Assembly: GCA_964473645.1 (NCBI GenBank)
Contig: CAYYPW010000028.1
Span: forward strand, 1 to 64,000
Source: HdN1 sp964473645
GTDB lineage: Bacteria > Pseudomonadota > Gammaproteobacteria > Pseudomonadales > Ketobacteraceae
Reading direction: 5' to 3'
Length of the DNA stretch: 64,000 bases
Positions 59,617-64,000 of the stretch are shown here, in pieces. How positions within the stretch are numbered: the first letter of the stretch is position 1; every line of letters starts with the position of its first letter. The notes below the pieces were generated by a model. That model was not told the DNA's origin. It saw only the letters and a list, made by a program, of their open reading frames with translations, and did not search any database. The position numbers were made by a program, and so were the translations under genes.

Positions 59617-62526
59617 ATGACTGGACATATCCAATACACCTTTATCAGCGCCCATCCGGACATACCGCGCGACACCTTCCTGGTGAATCATTACAAAAGC
59701 GAAGAGTTTCTCTCCGCGCCCTACCGTTATGAAATCGAATTAAGAACCACGCGAAAAGACATCAATATTGAAAAATTGATGGAGAATAATTGCCAGTTCA
59801 AAATTGTTTGTGATGGCGAAGAAAAGCGTATCAATGGCTTTTTGACAGATGTTCAGCTGCTGGGAAAGCTCGATGATTTTGTGAGTTACAAAGTGGTCAT
59901 GGCGCCTCGGATCGCCGGATTAAGCCAGTTCTATGTCAATGAAGTCTATCTCAACAAAACAGTCACCGAAATCGCAGAAATGATTTTCAGCGAAGCCGGG
60001 TTGACGTTGGAAGATTACGAATTTCGATTGAATCGTAAATACAATGCCTGGCCCTATCGCTGCCAATATGCCGAAACCCATCTGGATTTTCTGAGCCGAT
60101 TGTTCTCGCGGGAGGGTATCTACTATTATTTCGAACAAACCGACACCCATGAAAAAATGGTCATTGTTGATCACTATATTTTTCATGAACGCATTAAACA
60201 GGCGCAGATAGAATTCTCACCCTACACGGGGCTGGGTGATACCCACTATCAACACTCCATTAAATCCTTGGTGTGCAGCTACAAGAAAATGCCGCGAGTG
60301 GTCGTGTTACGCGATTACAATGATGACAAACCCTCGGTGGATATCAAAGGGGAAGCCATTGTCGATGCGAAGGCCATGGGCGAGGTCAATATCTTCGGTC
60401 TGAATATTGCCTCGCTTGAAGAAGGCGCTGAACTTGCAAAAGTACGGGCAGAGGAATTGCTCAGCCATAAAACGGTTTTTCACGGTGAAAGCACAACGAC
60501 ACGTTTGTTGCTGGGGTACTTGTTTGAGCTGAGAGAGCATTTTCACTCGGAGAACAATCGGGACTATTTGATTACCAGTCTCACCTCAGAAGGCCATGAC
60601 CCCTCTTATCTTCGCAATTTTGCTCGCGCTGATACCAATTACAGCTGTGCTTTTACTGCTCTTGCGGCAGACGTTCAATATCGTCCGCCTACTATCTGCC
60701 AAGAACATCGGATACACGGCACACTGGATGCAATGATCGATGCAGAAGGCGATGGAACCTACGCAGAAATTGACACCGAAGGGCGGTATAAAGTTATTTT
60801 GCCGTTTGATCGGCAGCAACGCAGCGAAGGCAAAGCGTCTCATTGGGTGCGCATGAGCCAGGCGTTTGCCGGTGAAAATGAAGGGATGCATTTTCCATTA
60901 CGCAAAGGCGCGCATGTGCTGCTCAGTTTTATCGGCGGTGACCCGGATCGCCCGGTCATCACAGGTGCCATGCCCAACGCAGGGCAACCGAGCGTGGTCA
61001 ATGCCAGCAACCAGAAAAAAAGCAAAATTCAGACGAAGGCAGGCAATTTGCTTGAAATCGATGATGAGGCCAATTCCAATCGGATCAAGCTCTTCAGTCC
61101 GCATGAAAATACCTATTTTCATTTAGGCGCAAGCAACCATCCAGGCGATGGTCTGGTGTTTCTCACCGATGGTATCGAGCGCAAGGAAATTAAAGGCGGA
61201 TCTCAACTTACGCACCTGGTGAGGCTAAGCAATGCGGCGGATGTATCTGTCTACAGCTCGGGCAGAAATGATGCGGCCACCAGCAGCAATATTACCGGCG
61301 GATTGGATCTGATTAATGAGCAACAGGTGTTCCAGTTTTCACGACTGGGAAGCGATGGTGCGTCTGCGGGGGATATGACGGCGACTGACGAATTGAGTGG
61401 GGCCTATCATCTCAATCGTCGCGTGGGCCCCACGTATTCCTATGTGAGCGGAACCCAGTATGAATACATTAATAATTGGGTAACCTATCGCTTTGGCGCT
61501 GGCACCCACGAAGTACATGCGGAATATGCATCGGCCACTAATAAGGGCGTTACCACTGGTGACAGCTTCGATATACCGGGGGCCATCACTGGCGGTATGA
61601 GTTACTCCCCTGCGACTGCGCAAAAGGAGAAAGTCTGGTCTGACAAAATGAGCTATCAGGCGGGTAATAATTATGCCTGGGGGGATACCTGCGATTATGA
61701 ATTTGGTAACGGTTATGCTGAGAGCCACGTAGTGACTGGTGACGATGGCGTTCCTGTGAATGCCTTGAACAAAACGGATTGGGCGCACGATAAGGCGGGG
61801 GCACCCAGTTCAGGCACGGGAGGGGATCTGGTCTACAGCAAGGATACGATCGACGGCAGCAATATGACGCTCGACATGGGCGCAACCTTGGTCGAGAAAA
61901 CCATTGGTAATTCCTACGGGTATACCAACGGGAAAACGCTGGAAGTAACGGTTGGTGATTCAGAAAGCCATACCATTGGCTCCTCGTGGGAATATGTGAC
62001 CGGCAATAGCTATAGCTATCTTAAGAGCGGCAGCGCCACATTGTTGAGCGAAAGCACCACCTCTGATGCCAGCCATGTGGCGATGAATATGACGAGCAAT
62101 GTTGTCGTCAATGACAATTCGAATTTCAATGCCGGCTTCAATAATGTCAATAATTTTAATGGATTTCTAAAAGAGAATGCATTCGTTAATGGCAACATGA
62201 ACACGAATACGTTTGTCGAAGGCATATTATCTGACATTCAGTTCGTGGCGGGTATCAATAACGGCATGTCCTTCAATGCCGCACTCAAATTGGATTTTAC
62301 CCAGGTGTTGGGGATCGATATCGAGTTCAATATGGTGGCCGGCATTAAGGTCGAACTCGATTTCTTTGCCGCCAAAGTGGCGCAGGATGACAGCGGAAAA
62401 ATAGAGTTCAAAGCTCCTGCGTTTAACTTCACCGGCATGGGTGGGCTCGATCTGGATCAAAAGGCACTCAAAATTGGTCAGGCGGGGTTATCGCTTGTCA
62501 CGTGCGGCTTGTATGTGATGACCTGA
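59617..62526 (+). CDS. vgrG: Type VI secretion tip protein VgrG with long unusual C-terminal extension
   Basis: VgrG trimers form the spike of the type VI secretion system. Residues 1-350 are the gp27-like part (FLVNHYKSEEFLSAPYRYEI, then HLDFLSRLFSREGIYYYFEQ). Residues about 370-460 are the gp5-like OB fold and the start of the needle (IHGTLDAMIDAEGDGTYAEI, WVRMSQAFAGENEGMHFP, GDPDRPVITGAMPN). About 500 further residues follow. They include repeated GN-x-Y motifs (GNNYAW, GNGYAE, GNSYGY, GNSYSY between 680 and 800) and an Asn-rich part (about 831-868, FNNVNNFNG and NGNMNTNT). No known effector domain is recognised there. The chain is longer than a standard VgrG (about 650). A DUF2169 gene follows by 2 bp. 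Confidence 0.92.
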   Translation: MTGHIQYTFISAHPDIPRDTFLVNHYKSEEFLSAPYRYEIELRTTRKDINIEKLMENNCQFKIVCDGEEKRINGFLTDVQLLGKLDDFVSYKVVMAPRIAGLSQFYVNEVYLNKTVTEIAEMIFSEAGLTLEDYEFRLNRKYNAWPYRCQYAETHLDFLSRLFSREGIYYYFEQTDTHEKMVIVDHYIFHERIKQAQIEFSPYTGLGDTHYQHSIKSLVCSYKKMPRVVVLRDYNDDKPSVDIKGEAIVDAKAMGEVNIFGLNIASLEEGAELAKVRAEELLSHKTVFHGESTTTRLLLGYLFELREHFHSENNRDYLITSLTSEGHDPSYLRNFARADTNYSCAFTALAADVQYRPPTICQEHRIHGTLDAMIDAEGDGTYAEIDTEGRYKVILPFDRQQRSEGKASHWVRMSQAFAGENEGMHFPLRKGAHVLLSFIGGDPDRPVITGAMPNAGQPSVVNASNQKKSKIQTKAGNLLEIDDEANSNRIKLFSPHENTYFHLGASNHPGDGLVFLTDGIERKEIKGGSQLTHLVRLSNAADVSVYSSGRNDAATSSNITGGLDLINEQQVFQFSRLGSDGASAGDMTATDELSGAYHLNRRVGPTYSYVSGTQYEYINNWVTYRFGAGTHEVHAEYASATNKGVTTGDSFDIPGAITGGMSYSPATAQKEKVWSDKMSYQAGNNYAWGDTCDYEFGNGYAESHVVTGDDGVPVNALNKTDWAHDKAGAPSSGTGGDLVYSKDTIDGSNMTLDMGATLVEKTIGNSYGYTNGKTLEVTVGDSESHTIGSSWEYVTGNSYSYLKSGSATLLSESTTSDASHVAMNMTSNVVVNDNSNFNAGFNNVNNFNGFLKENAFVNGNMNTNTFVEGILSDIQFVAGINNGMSFNAALKLDFTQVLGIDIEFNMVAGIKVELDFFAAKVAQDDSGKIEFKAPAFNFTGMGGLDLDQKALKIGQAGLSLVTCGLYVMT

Positions 62527-62528
62527 GC

Positions 62529-64000
62529 ATGCAAATCATCAAATCGCTTTATTCTTCATTATTGAATAGAACGCTGCAGGTGCACGGCACCTATGTGGCG
62601 TTCTTTTCTGTCGGATTTTTCTTTCGCTTGTCGGATGGCAAATTACTGCTCGATCCCAAAGGCTGGGAAGCTATGGTAAAGGGCGGCTACGGCATGTCCA
62701 ATTTCGACGAGGCCGTGCGCAAGGATGTAGGGGAATTTATCGTGCTGGGCAAAGCCATCGCTCCAGCGGGCAAAGCCGTTCGCCAGCTTCCGGTTCAGGT
62801 GCGCGTGGGTTCCATTGAAAAGCGCTTGATTGTCAGTGGCAGACGCGATTGGGAGAGTGTCACAGGCACGCTCGGCCAACCGGGCGAATTCGTTGTTCAG
62901 GATATCGGCTATGAATATGCGTATGGTGGTTCGGTCTTTGCGGAAAACCCTGTGGGCATCGGGGCAGAGGTGAAAGCGCTGGTGAGCGATTTTAGCGGGC
63001 AGCCGTTACCGCAGGTGGAATATCCTGGCGACCCCATGGTGGCGCGGAATCGCCCGGTAAAACCTGCCAGCTTCGCTCAGGTTCAGGTCGCCTGGCCGCA
63101 ACGCCAGAAATATGCTGGCACTTACGATGAGCGTTATTTGCGCAACGATATGCCGGGTTTTGCCCGAGACCTGGATTGGCGTTTTTTTCAGATCGCGGCT
63201 CCTGATCAATGGAATCAAGGTTATTGGAAAACCGACGAAGCCTTTGAAATTCACCACATGAATGAAAAAATGTCGCTTATTAAGGGCCGTTTACCTGGCG
63301 TGCTGGCGCGCTGCTTCGTCAACAAGGTAAGCGAAGGGGAAAGCCGCCTGTCCGAAATCCCGCTACAGCTAGACACGGTCTGGCTTTGTCCGAACGACGA
63401 TTTGGGATGGGTTTTATTTCGCGGCAGTACCGGCACCGACAGCCTGTTCACAGAAAATATCACGGCGGTGTTGTGCGCCCTTGAAAACGCCAACGATGCA
63501 CGGCGACCCCTGGCTTATTACGAAAACGAGTATCGTCTGCGATCTGATCCCAATGAGCGCTTTAAATACCTTATGTATGAAGCGCCGCTTTTGCCCGATG
63601 GATTCACGCCGGATCTCAGCGAATTGCTGGGCGAAGAAAAGGCCGGTGAGATCAATACCTTTGCCGATGCCATGAAACTACATGCCGAAGCACAGAAAAA
63701 GGTAGCGGCAGCCCAGTTTCCTGAGGGGCTGAATGCGCGGCCCAATACTGAAACACCTCCGCTGGTGGCGGGCCTGGATGAGGCAAAAATTCAGGCGTTG
63801 ATTGACAAGGCGTTTCCGCCGCTGAAAGATGCGGCGGGCAAAGTAGTGGGCATCGATATGCCCCATATGGATTTACGCGCACTGGACGAACTAAAAGCGT
63901 ATTTTCGGGACGTGCAACAGGCGGGCAAGGCCGATATGTTGCTGCAACTCAAAACGCAGCGCGCGCAATTGGCGCAACAGCCTGCCACAGAAATAACTAT
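62529..64000 (+). CDS. DUF2169-domain protein, T6SS accessory (cut by window edge)
   Basis: The frame opens with ATG 62529, 2 bp after the vgrG stop, and remains open to the window edge (490 residues visible). It begins MQIIKSLYSSLLNRTLQVHG, followed by FFRLSDGKLLLDPKGWEAM. Later come GYEYAYGGSVFAENPVGIG and WNQGYWKTDEAFEIHHMN. DUF2169 proteins accompany VgrG in many T6SS clusters and probably help load or process effectors on the spike. The C-terminal end becomes helical and charged (MLLQLKTQRAQLAQQ). What lies beyond 64000 is unknown; in other genomes these proteins may carry pentapeptide or effector modules. Confidence 0.87.
   Translation, partial: MQIIKSLYSSLLNRTLQVHGTYVAFFSVGFFFRLSDGKLLLDPKGWEAMVKGGYGMSNFDEAVRKDVGEFIVLGKAIAPAGKAVRQLPVQVRVGSIEKRLIVSGRRDWESVTGTLGQPGEFVVQDIGYEYAYGGSVFAENPVGIGAEVKALVSDFSGQPLPQVEYPGDPMVARNRPVKPASFAQVQVAWPQRQKYAGTYDERYLRNDMPGFARDLDWRFFQIAAPDQWNQGYWKTDEAFEIHHMNEKMSLIKGRLPGVLARCFVNKVSEGESRLSEIPLQLDTVWLCPNDDLGWVLFRGSTGTDSLFTENITAVLCALENANDARRPLAYYENEYRLRSDPNERFKYLMYEAPLLPDGFTPDLSELLGEEKAGEINTFADAMKLHAEAQKKVAAAQFPEGLNARPNTETPPLVAGLDEAKIQALIDKAFPPLKDAAGKVVGIDMPHMDLRALDELKAYFRDVQQAGKADMLLQLKTQRAQLAQQPATEIT

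Noticed and set aside
1..64000. rRNA, tRNA and transposase genes
   Set aside because: Reading both strands I saw no T-loop GTTCGA-type tRNA signature in a cloverleaf context, no rRNA and no transposase motif; a tRNA search program would be needed to exclude a divergent one.

Overview
This window is chromosomal DNA from a Gram-negative proteobacterium, probably gamma- or beta-proteobacterial. The evidence is a full set of outer-membrane and periplasmic proteins (FadL-type barrel, PldA, a TonB receptor, OmpA-type lipoproteins), a recC-recB-recD operon, a YqjD-YqjE-YqjK trio, a split class II ribonucleotide reductase of the Pseudomonas NrdJa/NrdJb type, and a type VI secretion VgrG. The genus cannot be fixed from the sequence alone. 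I saw no rRNA, tRNA, CRISPR array, transposase or prophage structural gene. Genes are dense, in short operons on both strands.

Layout. 1-5.5 kb: the edge of a 7TMR-DISM sensor, nrdJa-nrdJb behind probable NrdR boxes, and a divergent MHS-type symporter. 5.8-8 kb: a beta-propeller-like lipoprotein and a lysine-methyltransferase-like protein, closed by a terminator and a large 26-bp inverted repeat. 8.1-10.5 kb: a two-gene secreted module (STN plus beta-propeller, then a cysteine-peptidase/SH3b protein) with a 5-copy tandem repeat in its leader. 10.9-13.6 kb: an AraC regulator and a FadL-family porin with two perfect palindromes in its promoter region. 14-19.6 kb: a signalling block (REC-PAS-GGDEF-EAL, small lipoprotein, PAS protein, CheB-CheR-PAS fusion). 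19.7-28.6 kb: an envelope and stress block (YqjK/YqjE/DUF883, PldA, BON, Gln-rich CsbD, N-formylglutamate amidohydrolase, transglutaminase, OmpA lipoprotein, DUF4398 lipoprotein, a 48-residue membrane protein, a Crp/Fnr regulator, an outer-membrane barrel).

28.8-38.3 kb: pyruvate:ferredoxin oxidoreductase with a translationally coupled dihydroorotate-dehydrogenase-like flavoprotein, then a 2OG-Fe(II) oxygenase, an enoyl-CoA hydratase, a GNAT-type protein, and an MpaB-family oxygenase divergent from a TetR regulator across a 35-bp palindrome. 38.4-42.2 kb: a TonB receptor and a DEAD-box RNA helicase converging on one strong bidirectional terminator. 42.9-52.1 kb: recC-recB-recD, each pair overlapping by 4 bp. 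52.1-59.5 kb: a YjfB-like protein, an amidase, a type II thioesterase, parC, and the frmA-fghA formaldehyde detoxification pair. 59.6-64 kb: VgrG with a very long unusual tail, then a DUF2169 protein cut by the window edge.

Most interesting pattern: within the 20-28.7 kb block, a palindrome of the form GTGCG-N4-CGMAC occurs 70-95 nt upstream of four separate stress or envelope transcription units and of the Crp/Fnr gene itself, which suggests one small regulon controlled by that regulator. The STN-propeller/peptidase-SH3b pair with its repeat-rich leader is the least familiar gene system here.
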